DNA of 64,000 nucleotides from Pantoea sp. RIT-PI-b. GTDB lineage: Bacteria > Pseudomonadota > Gammaproteobacteria > Enterobacterales > Enterobacteriaceae. Under the pieces are notes generated by a model, which saw nothing but the letters and a program-made list of their open reading frames with translations, searched no databases and had not been told where the DNA came from. The position numbers and the translations under genes are program-made. The stretch lies in NCBI RefSeq assembly GCF_001187905.1, contig NZ_LGIS01000026.1, positions 186,001 through 250,000 on the forward strand. Reading direction: 5' to 3'. This document shows positions 26,436-35,403 of the stretch, one piece after another. Positions within the stretch are counted from its first letter, which is position 1. The number at the start of each line of letters is the position of its first letter.

Positions 26436-27140
26436 ATGCAACCTTTATTGCGCGTAGAGCAACTCAGCAAAACTTTTGTGCTGCACAACCAGAGCAGCGC
26501 CGCGCTGCCGGTGCTGCAGAATGCCAATCTTGAAGTCAGCGGCGGCGAATGCGTGGTGCTGCATGGCCGCTCGGGCAGCGGAAAGTCGACGCTGCTGCGC
26601 GCGCTGTACGGCAATTATCAGGCCAACAGCGGCCATATCTGGCTGCAACATCAGGGTGAATGGATCGACATGGCCAGTGCGCCCGCGCGGCAGATTCTGG
26701 CGATTCGCTGCCATACCGTTGGCTGGGTCAGCCAGTTTCTGCGCGTTATTCCGCGCGTGCCGACGCTGGAGATCGTCATGCAACCGTTGCTGGAGCGCGG
26801 CACCGCACGCGCCTTCTGCGAAAAGCGCGCCAAAGAGCTGCTAACGCGCCTTAACGTGCCGGAGCGTTTATGGTCGCTAGCGCCATCGACCTTTTCCGGC
26901 GGTGAACAGCAGCGCGTCAATATCGCGCGCGGATTTATCGCCGACTATCCGGTGCTGCTGCTGGATGAGCCGACCGCCTCGCTGGATAGCGCCAACAGCG
27001 CCGCGGTGGTGGAACTGATTGAGCAGGCGCGCGCCCGTGGTGCCGCCATTGTCGGGATTTTCCATGACGAAGCGGTGCGCACACGCGTAGCCGATCGCCT
27101 GCACGTCATGCAGCCAGTGAACTCAGGAGCAGAAGCATGA
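26436..27140 (+). CDS. phnL: phosphonate C-P lyase system ATP-binding protein PhnL
   Basis: This 234-residue ABC-type ATPase is associated with the C-P lyase complex. It shows Walker [10 protein letters not shown], signature [14 protein letters not shown] and Walker [12 protein letters not shown]. Family members are LolD-like in sequence but belong to the phn system. The ATG at 26436 has CAGGA upstream. An upstream in-frame start at 26382 would encode part of the REP element and is rejected. It overlaps phnM by 4 bp. Confidence 0.95.
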   Translation: MQPLLRVEQLSKTFVLHNQSSAALPVLQNANLEVSGGECVVLHGRSGSGKSTLLRALYGNYQANSGHIWLQHQGEWIDMASAPARQILAIRCHTVGWVSQFLRVIPRVPTLEIVMQPLLERGTARAFCEKRAKELLTRLNVPERLWSLAPSTFSGGEQQRVNIARGFIADYPVLLLDEPTASLDSANSAAVVELIEQARARGAAIVGIFHDEAVRTRVADRLHVMQPVNSGAEA

Positions 27141-28273
27141 TTATTAATAACGTCCGGCTGGTGCTGGAGCAGGAAGTGGTGGCCGGATCGCTGGAGATCC
27201 GCGATGGACGCATTGCCAGCTTTAGCGACAGCGTTAGTCAGCTGCCGGGTGCACTGGATGGCGAAAACGCCTTCCTGCTGCCGGGTTTGGTGGAGCTGCA
27301 TACCGATAACCTCGATAAATTCTTTACGCCACGCCCGAAAGTCGATTGGCCGGCGCATTCGGCGATGAGCAGCCACGATGCGCTGATGGTCGCCAGCGGC
27401 ATAACCACGGTGCTGGATGCGATTGGCGTCGGCGACGTGCGCGATGGCGGCCATCGTCTGGATAATCTGACGAAAATGATCGACGCGATCCAGGACAGCA
27501 ATCGCAAAGGGATTAATCGCGCCGATCACCATTTGCATCTGCGCTGCGAGCTGCCGCACAACACCACGCTGCCGCTGTTTGAAGCGCTGATGAATACGCC
27601 GGAGCTGTCGCTGGTGTCGCTGATGGATCACTCGCCGGGCCAGCGCCAGTACGCCTCGCTGGAGATGTATCGCACCTATTATCAGGGCAAATATCAGCTC
27701 AGCGACGCGCAGATGGATCAGTTTGAGCGCGAACAGCTGGCGCTGGCCGCTGAGTTCTCGACGCCGAACCGCAATGCCATCTCCAGTTTGTGCCGTTCGC
27801 GCGGCATTCCGCTGGCCAGCCACGATGATGCCACGGCGGCACACGTCGCCGAATCGCATGATGTCGGCAGCGCCATCGCCGAATTCCCCACCACGCTGGA
27901 AGCGGCGCGCGCCTCACGGGAATGCGGCATGCAGGTGCTGATGGGGGCGCCTAACATCGTGCGCGGCGGGTCGCACTCCGGCAACGTGGCGGCGGCGCAA
28001 CTCGCCAGCCACGGCCTGCTGGATATTCTCTCCTCCGATTATTATCCCGCCAGTCTGCTCGACGCGGTGTTCCGTTTGGTCGCCGATGAACGCAATACGC
28101 TGACGCTGCCGCAGGCGGCGGCGCTGGTGACGCGTAATCCGGCACGGGCCATTGGCCTGCACGATCGCGGTCGCATCGCCGAAGGGCTGCGTGCCGATTT
28201 GGTGCTGGCGCATACCGATCACGGACATTCGCATATTCGTCACGTCTGGTCGCAAGGCAAGTTGGTGTTCTGA
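27137..28273 (+). CDS. phnM: alpha-D-ribose 1-methylphosphonate 5-triphosphate diphosphatase PhnM
   Basis: This 378-residue metal-dependent amidohydrolase-fold enzyme removes pyrophosphate from ribose 1-phosphonate 5-triphosphate and so prepares the substrate of PhnJ. The metal-binding segment is [11 protein letters not shown] near residue 50. Further family motifs are HHLHLRCE near residue 135, SHDDAT near 230 and [10 protein letters not shown] near 300. The length equals that of E. coli PhnM. It overlaps phnL and is translationally coupled to phnN by TGATG. Confidence 0.96.
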   Translation: MIINNVRLVLEQEVVAGSLEIRDGRIASFSDSVSQLPGALDGENAFLLPGLVELHTDNLDKFFTPRPKVDWPAHSAMSSHDALMVASGITTVLDAIGVGDVRDGGHRLDNLTKMIDAIQDSNRKGINRADHHLHLRCELPHNTTLPLFEALMNTPELSLVSLMDHSPGQRQYASLEMYRTYYQGKYQLSDAQMDQFEREQLALAAEFSTPNRNAISSLCRSRGIPLASHDDATAAHVAESHDVGSAIAEFPTTLEAARASRECGMQVLMGAPNIVRGGSHSGNVAAAQLASHGLLDILSSDYYPASLLDAVFRLVADERNTLTLPQAAALVTRNPARAIGLHDRGRIAEGLRADLVLAHTDHGHSHIRHVWSQGKLVF

Positions 28274-28806
28274 TGGCGCGCCTCATCTGGCTGACCGGGC
28301 CTTCGGGCGCGGGCAAAGACAGTCTGCTGAATGCGTTGCGTGAGGCGCCGCCGGATAACCTGCTGATCGCCCATCGCTACATTACGCGCGCGGCCGATGC
28401 CGGCGGCGAGAACCATGTGGCGTTGAGCGAGCTGGAGTTCCGGCGGCGTGAAGCGCTCGGTCTGTTTGCCATCAGCTGGCAGGCGCATGGCCTGCACTAT
28501 GCGCTGGGTAAGGAGATCGATCTGTGGCTGGCGCAGGGACTTAACGTGCTGGTCAACGGTTCGCGTCTGCATCTGCCGCGGGTGCAGCAGCATTACGGTG
28601 CCCAGCTGTTGCCGCTGGTGTTGCAGGTGTCGCCACCGGTGCTGGAACAGCGGCTGCGCCAACGTGGGCGCGAGTCGGAAGCGGAAATCGAGAAGAGGCT
28701 AGCGCGCGCGGCCGAACCCTTGCCGGCGCACTGCTATGTGCTCAATAACGACGGCGCGCTGAGCGATACGCTTGGGCAGCTGCGACATTTGCTAGGTGCG
28801 CGATAA
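28273..28806 (+). CDS. phnN: ribose 1,5-bisphosphate phosphokinase PhnN
   Basis: This 177-residue kinase phosphorylates ribose 1,5-bisphosphate to PRPP and links C-P lyase products to nucleotide metabolism. The P-loop is GPSGAGKDSLL at the N-terminus, and ITRAADAGGENHVALSE follows the guanylate-kinase-like pattern. The length is close to E. coli PhnN (185). The TAA stop lies inside the first palindrome of the following REP pair. No phnO or phnP follows; the next genes encode the transporter. Confidence 0.95.
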   Translation: MARLIWLTGPSGAGKDSLLNALREAPPDNLLIAHRYITRAADAGGENHVALSELEFRRREALGLFAISWQAHGLHYALGKEIDLWLAQGLNVLVNGSRLHLPRVQQHYGAQLLPLVLQVSPPVLEQRLRQRGRESEAEIEKRLARAAEPLPAHCYVLNNDGALSDTLGQLRHLLGAR

Positions 28807-28887
28807 ATCGCGCCGCTACGGATACGTGCGTTTTGTATGTCCCGTTCTCACCATTCGCACCATCCGTAGCGGCGCAATTTATTGCGC
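28798..28887. repeat. REP pair of a second sequence type
   Basis: The palindromes GCGCGAT-AA-ATCGCGC (28798-28813) and GCGCAAT-TT-ATTGCGC (28872-28887) face each other. Each carries the same inner CTAC or GTAG tetranucleotide as the main REP family but has a different stem. The stem change G-C to A-T is compensated on both sides. The first hairpin includes the phnN stop codon and can act as the 3' end of the phnF-N transcript. Confidence 0.8.
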
Positions 28888-28938
28888 AATGCCCGGATGG
28901 GTGCGGTGCCGATCACCACGCTTTGCCGTGAAAACGCG

Positions 28939-28996
28939 CTGTCACCGTTTAATCATTTTACTGTCATCAAGCTTTCATGCGATTTGCCCGTAATAG
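28939..28996 (+). promoter_or_regulatory. tandem Pho boxes and -10 of the phnC promoter
   Basis: Heptamers at exact 11-bp steps are CTGTCAC (28939-28945), a weak TAATCAT (28950-28956), CTGTCAT (28961-28967) and CTTTCAT (28972-28978). A -10-like TAATAG follows at 28991-28996. This is a classical PhoB-activated promoter layout and gives the transporter genes their own phosphate-starvation promoter, separate from that of phnF. Confidence 0.85.
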
Positions 28997-29032
28997 CGGG
29001 CAATCAACCGCTCAGAAGAGATGGAGTGCACC

Positions 29033-29863
29033 ATGGCACAAGCATTACTGAAAACCGTCGTCGACAATCCTTTTCCGCCCCTCACCGGGCAGGGCAACAA
29101 GGTGCTGTCGGTGCAGGGATTGTGCAAAGCGTACGGCGCCAACCAGGTGCTGGATAATGTGAGCTTCGATCTGCATGCGGGCGAGCTGGTGGCGGTGATT
29201 GGCCGCTCAGGCGCAGGCAAATCGACGCTGCTACATATGCTCAACGGCACTATCAGCGCCTCACAGGGCGCGATTCTTAGCAATCGCCAGGGCGAAGTGG
29301 ATCGCGATGTGGTGACGCTGAATAGCCGCCAGATGCGAGAATGGCGCAGCGAATGCGGCATGATCTTCCAGGATTTCTGTCTGGTGCCGCGCCTCGATGT
29401 GCTGACCAACGTGCTGCTGGGGCGTTTAAGCCAAACCTCAACGCTCAAATCGTTCTTCAAAGTGTTTTCCGAAACTGACCGCGCCCGCGCCATCGAGCTG
29501 TTGCAGTGGATGAACATGCTGCCGCAGGCGCTGCAGCGCGCGGAAAACCTCTCCGGCGGCCAGATGCAGCGCGTGGCGATTTGCCGGGCGCTGATGCAGA
29601 ACCCGCGCATTCTGCTGGCGGATGAGCCGGTGGCGTCACTCGATCCGAAAAATACCAAACGCATCATGGACGTGCTGCGCCAGGTGAGCGAGCAGGGCAT
29701 CAGCGTGATGGTCAACCTGCACTCAATCGAACTGGTGAAAAGCTACTGCACCCGCGTTATCGGCATTCAGCGCGGCAGAGTGCTGTTTGATGGACATCCT
29801 TCCCAGTTGACCGACGGCCTGATGCATGAGCTGTACGGCGACGAAATTAACCAGCTCCACTAA
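29033..29863 (+). CDS. phnC: phosphonate ABC transporter ATP-binding protein PhnC
   Basis: This 276-residue ATPase of the phosphonate importer has Walker [10 protein letters not shown], signature [15 protein letters not shown] and Walker [13 protein letters not shown]. The ATG at 29033 has GGAG six bases before it; an in-frame ATG at 29021 has no spacing for a ribosome site. It is the first gene behind the second set of Pho boxes and precedes phnD by 26 bp. The extra N-terminal segment makes it slightly longer than E. coli PhnC (262). Confidence 0.95.
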   Translation: MAQALLKTVVDNPFPPLTGQGNKVLSVQGLCKAYGANQVLDNVSFDLHAGELVAVIGRSGAGKSTLLHMLNGTISASQGAILSNRQGEVDRDVVTLNSRQMREWRSECGMIFQDFCLVPRLDVLTNVLLGRLSQTSTLKSFFKVFSETDRARAIELLQWMNMLPQALQRAENLSGGQMQRVAICRALMQNPRILLADEPVASLDPKNTKRIMDVLRQVSEQGISVMVNLHSIELVKSYCTRVIGIQRGRVLFDGHPSQLTDGLMHELYGDEINQLH

Positions 29864-29889
29864 CTTCCACGGCAAGAGAACAACCACCA

Positions 29890-30816
29890 ATGAAACTGAC
29901 CTCTTTAGCTTTACTGACTATTGCGATGGCTTTTGGCGTTAACGCAGCGGAAGCACCAAAAGAACTGAATCTCGGCATTCTCGGCGGCCAGAACGCCACG
30001 CAGCAGATTGGCGATAACCAATGCGTGAAAGATTTCTTCGATAAAGAATTGCAGGTCGATACCAAACTGCGCAACTCGTCTGACTACTCCGGCGTGATTC
30101 AGGGCCTGCTGGGCAACAAAATCGATCTGGTGCTGAGCATGTCGCCAGCTTCCTACGCCTCGGTTTATCTGCAGAACCCAAAAGCGGTAGATGTCGTTGG
30201 CATTGTGGTGGATGACAAAGACGGTTCCCAGGGCTATCACTCGGTGGTGATCGTTAAAGCGGACAGCCCGTACAAAAAGCTGGAAGACCTGAAGGGCAAA
30301 TCATTCGGCATGGCCGATCCGGATTCAACCTCCGGCTTCCTGATGCCAAACCAGGCGTTTAAGAAAGCGTTCGGCGGCTCGGTTGATGACAAGTACAACA
30401 ACACCTTCTCCAGCGTGACCTTCTCGGGCGGCCACGAGCAGGACATCCTCGGCGTGCTGAACGGTCAGTTTGACGGCGCGGTGACCTGGACGTCGCTGAT
30501 TGGCGACCGCGAAAGCGGTTATACCTCGGGCGCCTTTGGTCGTTTGATTCGTATGGATCATCCGGATCTGATGAAGCAAATCCGCATTATCTGGCAGTCA
30601 CCGCTAATCCCGAACGGCCCGATTCTGGTGAGCAACAACTTGCCCGCTGACTTCAAAGCGAAAGTGGTGGCAACCATCAAGAAACTGGATAAAGAAGATC
30701 ACGGCTGCTTTGTTAAAGCGGTGGGCGGTGCCCAGCACATCGGCCCGGCAACCGTGGCGGATTATCAGAATATTATCGATATGAAGCGTGATTTGATGAA
30801 AGGGTCGCGCGGATAG
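29890..30816 (+). CDS. phnD: phosphonate ABC transporter substrate-binding protein PhnD
   Basis: This 308-residue periplasmic protein has a Sec signal peptide (MKLTSLALLTIAMAFGVNAA) likely cut after NAA. The mature part has the PhnD features LNLGILGGQNATQQI and KGKSFGMADPDSTSGFLMPN, the latter containing the phosphonate-contacting serine and threonine region. It delivers phosphonates to the PhnE permeases. A 156-bp gap with a GC-rich palindrome separates it from the first permease gene, a common arrangement that keeps binding protein levels higher than those of the membrane parts. Confidence 0.95.
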   Translation: MKLTSLALLTIAMAFGVNAAEAPKELNLGILGGQNATQQIGDNQCVKDFFDKELQVDTKLRNSSDYSGVIQGLLGNKIDLVLSMSPASYASVYLQNPKAVDVVGIVVDDKDGSQGYHSVVIVKADSPYKKLEDLKGKSFGMADPDSTSGFLMPNQAFKKAFGGSVDDKYNNTFSSVTFSGGHEQDILGVLNGQFDGAVTWTSLIGDRESGYTSGAFGRLIRMDHPDLMKQIRIIWQSPLIPNGPILVSNNLPADFKAKVVATIKKLDKEDHGCFVKAVGGAQHIGPATVADYQNIIDMKRDLMKGSRG

Positions 30817-30853
30817 TTTTATTGGGTGCTCGCTGCTGCAGGGATAGTACTGG

Positions 30854-30909
30854 CTGTCCCCCATCCCGGCCTTCCCCCACTTGTGGGGGAGGACCGAGGA
30901 GGGGGACAG
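30854..30909. repeat. 56-bp GC-rich palindromic repeat
   Basis: The element runs from CTGTCCCCC to GGGGGACAG as an imperfect inverted repeat, with the core CTTCCCCC-ACTTGT-GGGGGAG. Both half-sequences reappear in a longer element at 37919-38043. It sits between phnD and phnE1 and would fold into a strong hairpin in mRNA. Confidence 0.85.
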
Positions 30910-30910
30910 C

Positions 30911-30944
30911 CAGCACGAACCAGCCAGCACGAACCAGCCAGCAC
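30911..30944. repeat. short tandem repeat, 14-bp unit
   Basis: The unit CAGCACGAACCAGC occurs twice in full (30911-30924 and 30925-30938), then in part. It lies directly after the palindrome and before the phnE1 ribosome site. Copy number is likely to vary between strains. Confidence 0.8.
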
Positions 30945-30972
30945 ACCACCCCAACCAACAGGAATCTCCCTC

Positions 30973-31836
30973 TTGACCGATTTCGAACACTACTACCAAC
31001 GCATCCGCCGCCAGCAAAAACGCGACTCGCTGCTGTGGTCGCTGCTGTTGCTGGCGCTTTATTTGGCCGCGGGCAAGATGGCTGAATTCAATCTGCTCAC
31101 CGTCTGGCAATCGCTGCCACACTTCTTTGACTACATCGGTGAAACCCTGCCGGTGCTGCACCTGTCGTTGCTGTTCGCTGATGGCAAAACCGAAGGTTCG
31201 CTGGCCTATTGGGGCTATCGTCTGCACTTCCAGCTGCCGCTGATCTGGGAAACCTTGCAGCTGGCGCTGTCGTCGACCATCGTGGCGGTCGGCGTTGCTG
31301 GTGTGCTGGCGTTTTTCGCCGCCGATAACACCCAAACGCCGCGCAGCCTGCGCATGGCGATCCGCGCGTTCGTCGCCTTCCTGCGTACCATGCCCGAACT
31401 GGCGTGGGCGGTAATGTTTGTGATGGCGTTCGGCATTGGCGCCATTCCCGGCTTCCTCGCACTGGCGCTGCACACCGTCGGCAGCCTGACCAAACTGTTC
31501 TACGAAGCGATTGAGAGCGCCTCGGATAAACCGGTGCGCGGCCTGGCCGCCTGCGGTGCCAGCAAACTGCAGCGCATGCGCTTCGCCTTCTGGCCGCAGG
31601 TCAAACCGACGTTTCTCTCCTACAGCTTTATGCGTCTGGAAATTAACTTCCGCTCTTCGACGATTCTCGGCTTAGTCGGCGCGGGCGGCATCGGCCAGGA
31701 GCTGATGACCAATATCAAACTCGATCGCTACGATCAGGTCAGCATCACGCTGTTGCTGATTATTGTGGTGGTGTCGCTGCTGGATACGCTGTCCGGCTGG
31801 CTGCGTCGCCGCGTGGTAGAAGGAGACGTGCCATGA
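30973..31836 (+). CDS. phnE: phosphonate ABC transporter permease PhnE (first copy)
   Basis: This 287-residue inner-membrane permease subunit of the phosphonate importer has the EAA loop GLAACGASKLQRMRFAFWPQ followed by LGLVGAGGIGQEL, the PhnE family hallmark. I chose the TTG at 30973, which has AGGA 9 bp upstream. Any longer reading would translate the palindrome and tandem repeat and is not credible. Its stop overlaps the second permease gene by 4 bp. Two different PhnE subunits probably form a heterodimer here. Confidence 0.9.
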   Translation: MTDFEHYYQRIRRQQKRDSLLWSLLLLALYLAAGKMAEFNLLTVWQSLPHFFDYIGETLPVLHLSLLFADGKTEGSLAYWGYRLHFQLPLIWETLQLALSSTIVAVGVAGVLAFFAADNTQTPRSLRMAIRAFVAFLRTMPELAWAVMFVMAFGIGAIPGFLALALHTVGSLTKLFYEAIESASDKPVRGLAACGASKLQRMRFAFWPQVKPTFLSYSFMRLEINFRSSTILGLVGAGGIGQELMTNIKLDRYDQVSITLLLIIVVVSLLDTLSGWLRRRVVEGDVP

Positions 31837-32717
31837 TTGCCTTAGCGCCGGATGTCGCCAAACTCAAACAGGAGCATGCCGCGCTGTTTGCTGCCCAGCA
31901 TCGCTATTTACGTCGCGTTGCGCTGGTGGCGTTGGCCATCGCGCTTTACTACCTGTTCTTCTTTGAATTTTTTGGCATCGAGTGGAGCCGCTTTCTCATC
32001 GGCTGCCAGCAGCTTAGCCGCTATTTCCTGCGCATGTTTGTCTGGCAGGATTTCCTCAACTGGCCGTTTGGCTACTACTTCACCCAGGTGGGGATTACGC
32101 TGGCGATTGTGTTTTCCGGCACGCTGACCGCTTCGCTGATCGCGCTGCCGGTTTCGTTCCTGGCGGCGCGCAACGTGATGCACGATCCGCTAACGCGACC
32201 GATTTCACTGGTGGTGCGCCGCGTGCTCGATGTGCTGCGCGGCATTGATATGGCGATTTGGGGGCTGATCTTCGTGCGCGCCGTGGGGATGGGGCCGCTG
32301 GCGGGGGTATTGGCGATTGTGATGCAGGACGTGGGCCTGCTCGGCAAACTGTATGCCGAAGGGCACGAAGCGGTGGAGCGCTCACCGAGCCGCGGCCTGA
32401 GCGCGGTGGGCGCTAACAGCCTGCAGAAACACCGTTACGGCATTTTCACGCAATCATTCCCCACCTTCCTCGCACTCAGTCTGTATCAGATTGAGTCCAA
32501 CACCCGTTCGGCGGCGGTGCTCGGCTTTGTCGGCGCCGGCGGCGTTGGCCTGGTGTATGCCGAGAACATGCGCCTGTGGAACTGGGATGTGGTGATGTTT
32601 CTGACCCTTATCCTGGTGGCGGTGGTGATGATGATGGATGTCATCTCCAGCAAGCTGCGTAAACGCTACATCACGGGGAAAGGGGTGCCGCTGTGGCAGC
32701 CTGCCGCGCGCGACTAA
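31833..32717 (+). CDS. phnE: phosphonate ABC transporter permease PhnE (second copy)
   Basis: This 294-residue second PhnE-type permease has EAA-loop features GLSAVGANSLQKHRYGIFTQ and LGFVGAGGVGLVYAENM. It differs clearly from the first copy, so this is an old paralogue pair and not a recent duplication. The gene starts inside the end of the first copy. Its last 47 bp overlap the 3' end of the hybrid sensor kinase gene on the other strand. Confidence 0.93.
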   Translation: MIALAPDVAKLKQEHAALFAAQHRYLRRVALVALAIALYYLFFFEFFGIEWSRFLIGCQQLSRYFLRMFVWQDFLNWPFGYYFTQVGITLAIVFSGTLTASLIALPVSFLAARNVMHDPLTRPISLVVRRVLDVLRGIDMAIWGLIFVRAVGMGPLAGVLAIVMQDVGLLGKLYAEGHEAVERSPSRGLSAVGANSLQKHRYGIFTQSFPTFLALSLYQIESNTRSAAVLGFVGAGGVGLVYAENMRLWNWDVVMFLTLILVAVVMMMDVISSKLRKRYITGKGVPLWQPAARD

Positions 32718-35259
32718 GCCGTTCACTGCGCTGCCAGGCGCGCTCCAGCGCCTGCACCAGCTGCGCCTGCTGCCAGGGTTTCGCCAGCCGCTCACACAGC
32801 GGCAGCGTCACCGGGGTCTGGCGCAGATCCTGGCCGCTGATTAACACGGTAGCCAGCTGCGGCCACTGCGCTTGCGCCTGACGAATTACATCCGCGCCGT
32901 TAATCCCGCCCGGCAGCATCAAATCACTGATCAGCAGTTCGATATCCGGCGTCTGACGCAGCAGCGCCAGGGCGCTTTCGCCATCGCCACACTCCAGCGT
33001 CAGATAACCGAGTTGATGCAGATGCTCGCACAGCGTTTGCCGCACCGTCGGCTCGTCATCCAGCACCAGCACCAGCCGGTCGTTGCTGCGCTGCGGTACT
33101 ATCGGCGGCGGCACGCTGAGCGGCTGCGCCGCTTCGGGTGCACGTGGCAGCAGCAGGCGCACGGTGGTGCCCTGGCCGGGTGCGGTTTCCAGCTCGATTT
33201 GTCCGCCGGACTGGCGCACAAAACCATAGACCATCGATAAGCCCAAACCGCTGCCGCTGCCGATGGCTTTGGTGGTGAAGAACGGCTCGAATACCTGTTC
33301 GCGCACCTCGGCCGACATGCCGCAGCCGTGGTCGATCACTTCAATGGTGACGCGATCGCGCTTGCCGTCGGCCTCCTGTTTGCGTTGATTCCAGATGCGC
33401 AGACGGATTTCCCCGCTCTGTTGCGCCATGGCATCACGCGCATTCACCACCAGATTGATCAACGCGTTCTCCAGCTGGCCGGCATCAATCCACGCTGGCC
33501 AGCCGGGGCGCTGCGCATCGATCACCAGCTGCTGACCGGGCAGCAGCGCGTGCTGCAACAGCGAATGCAGATTATCCACCAGCTCCACCACCGCAACCGC
33601 GCGCGGGTAGAGCGCCTGTTTGCGCGAGAAGGCCAGCAATCGCTGCGTGAGCTGCGCCGCGCGGTCGGCGGCCTGACGGGCGCGTTCGATGCGGCTGGCG
33701 AGCGTGCCGGGCGGCAGCTGATCGACGGTTAGCGCCAGGCTGCCAATAATCACCGCCAGCAGGTTATTGAAGTCATGCGCCAGTCCGCCGGTTAGCTGTC
33801 CAACGGCTTTCATCTTTTGGCTGTGCAGCAGCGCCTCTTCCAGCGCCTTACGCGTGGTGCGCTCCAGCACGGTATTCACCATGCCACGACGCGGCACCGG
33901 GCTGAAACGCAGCTCCAGCGTGCGCCCATCATCCAGGCGGACCTCCTGTGCATCCGCCAGCCCGTTGAGCTGGATATTGACGCGGGTTAGCAGTTGCTGA
34001 TAGTGCAAGCCGCGATGCAGTTCGCGCGGCGCGATGCCCAGCAGCTCGGCATATTGCGCATTCCACACCACCAGCTGGCCGCTGTTATCAAACAGGGCAA
34101 AACCATCGCGCATGGCGAGGAACGTGGATTCCAGCTGGTTGCTTTTCTCTTTCAGCAGGCGCGAGGTGTGGGCCAGCGAGGCGGTGTTGCGGGCAAACAC
34201 GTTGAAGGCGCGCGCCAGATCGCCCAGTTCATCGCGGCGCGCCAGGCCCGGCACGTTGACGCTCTTTTCGCCCTGCGCCAGCCGCGTCATGGCGTGGGCG
34301 ATGGCGGTCAGGCTCGAACCGAGATTACGGTAGATGTAGTAACCGGCGTAGCCGGTGATCAGCAATGCCAGCAGCATAAACAGGCCGATAAAACCGATGA
34401 TCGAATCCAGCTCTTCGTGCGTGACCGCGCTGCGTGCGTCGCTCTGCTGCGCCACCAGCTGCACATAATGCGTGATGTCGTCATTGAGCATCGCCACCAG
34501 CGCTTTAATGCGGTAGGTGGCGTAGGCGATGGCGATATCACTCTGCTCCAGCTGCTGCGCCACCGGTAGCAGGTCGCTGCTGGTGGCGATCAGCCGCTGA
34601 ACCTGAATATTGAGCACGCCGCTCAGCGCTAACGCTCGCCACTGGCGCAGCACCGATTGCAACTGCTGCACCGCCGCCTGCGGTGCCGAAGATTGAATCG
34701 CTACGCTTAATAAGCTGTGCGTTTGCTGGCGCAGCGCGTCAGAAGGGGAATCGGCGTGCGTGAGCAGATCAATCCGGTTCAGCAGCAGCTGCGATTGCCA
34801 CAGGCCACTCAGCATTACGTTGCGCTGCAAGTGGCGTTGATGACCTGCGCGCAGGAGCTGATTAATGCTCTGTTCCAGCATCTGGCTGCGTTCACGAATG
34901 CGCGTCAGCTGTTGCGGCTGCTGCGCGGCGAGCGGCGCGTGAGCCAGCAGCGTCAGCGACTGCTGTAACGCGAGTTGAGTTTGCTGCAGGCGCGCCGATT
35001 CGCTCTGATACTCCAGCGCACCGACCACCTGCGACAGGCGCACGGCAGCGATCGCCACGTTGGCGGTATCGCGTGCCAGCGCCAGGCTGCCGTTCATATC
35101 GGCCAGGGTTTGCGCCTGCGCCTGTTCCTGAATGTGACCTGCGTGGCGAAATCCAAAAATTGCCACCAGGCTCACCGCCAGCGTCACCGACATCACCAGC
35201 AGATTAAACAGCAGCAGGCGACTTCGCGCGCCAGCGTGCCAGTGCAGACCGTGACTCAT
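32671..35259 (-). CDS. hybrid sensor histidine kinase (HAMP-PAS-HisKA-HATPase-REC)
   Basis: This 862-residue inner-membrane kinase has a first membrane helix near residues 18-40, a helical periplasmic sensor region of about 270 residues and a second helix near 300-325. HAMP and PAS segments follow, then the phosphorylated histidine in GLAHDFNNLLAVIIGSLA. The ATPase domain has LVNARDAM, IDHGCGM and GSGLGLSMVYG, and a C-terminal receiver domain carries the acceptor in LLISDLMLPGG. No HPt domain is present. The ATG at 35259 has AAAGGTGG upstream; a GTG at 35268 is less likely. It is divergent from the sugar ABC operon and may pair with the response regulator at the operon's far end. Confidence 0.9.
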   Translation of the reverse strand: MSHGLHWHAGARSRLLLFNLLVMSVTLAVSLVAIFGFRHAGHIQEQAQAQTLADMNGSLALARDTANVAIAAVRLSQVVGALEYQSESARLQQTQLALQQSLTLLAHAPLAAQQPQQLTRIRERSQMLEQSINQLLRAGHQRHLQRNVMLSGLWQSQLLLNRIDLLTHADSPSDALRQQTHSLLSVAIQSSAPQAAVQQLQSVLRQWRALALSGVLNIQVQRLIATSSDLLPVAQQLEQSDIAIAYATYRIKALVAMLNDDITHYVQLVAQQSDARSAVTHEELDSIIGFIGLFMLLALLITGYAGYYIYRNLGSSLTAIAHAMTRLAQGEKSVNVPGLARRDELGDLARAFNVFARNTASLAHTSRLLKEKSNQLESTFLAMRDGFALFDNSGQLVVWNAQYAELLGIAPRELHRGLHYQQLLTRVNIQLNGLADAQEVRLDDGRTLELRFSPVPRRGMVNTVLERTTRKALEEALLHSQKMKAVGQLTGGLAHDFNNLLAVIIGSLALTVDQLPPGTLASRIERARQAADRAAQLTQRLLAFSRKQALYPRAVAVVELVDNLHSLLQHALLPGQQLVIDAQRPGWPAWIDAGQLENALINLVVNARDAMAQQSGEIRLRIWNQRKQEADGKRDRVTIEVIDHGCGMSAEVREQVFEPFFTTKAIGSGSGLGLSMVYGFVRQSGGQIELETAPGQGTTVRLLLPRAPEAAQPLSVPPPIVPQRSNDRLVLVLDDEPTVRQTLCEHLHQLGYLTLECGDGESALALLRQTPDIELLISDLMLPGGINGADVIRQAQAQWPQLATVLISGQDLRQTPVTLPLCERLAKPWQQAQLVQALERAWQRSERLSRARQAATAAPLSP

Positions 35260-35403
35260 TTTCGCCACCTTTTACCGCGTAACTCCCGGCGAGTATAGAA
35301 GCGCGAGCGGGGCGAAATATGACAAATATGAACGGTCGCTGACATTTTCCATTTATCTGGACAGGCTTTACTCGCTGCAACCTTTGCCAGCAGGAGCCTC
35401 TCA

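Noticed and set aside
30826..30972. N-terminal extension of the first phnE gene
   Set aside because: It would translate the 56-bp palindrome and the 14-bp tandem repeat. The TTG at 30973 with an AGGA site gives a normal PhnE length.
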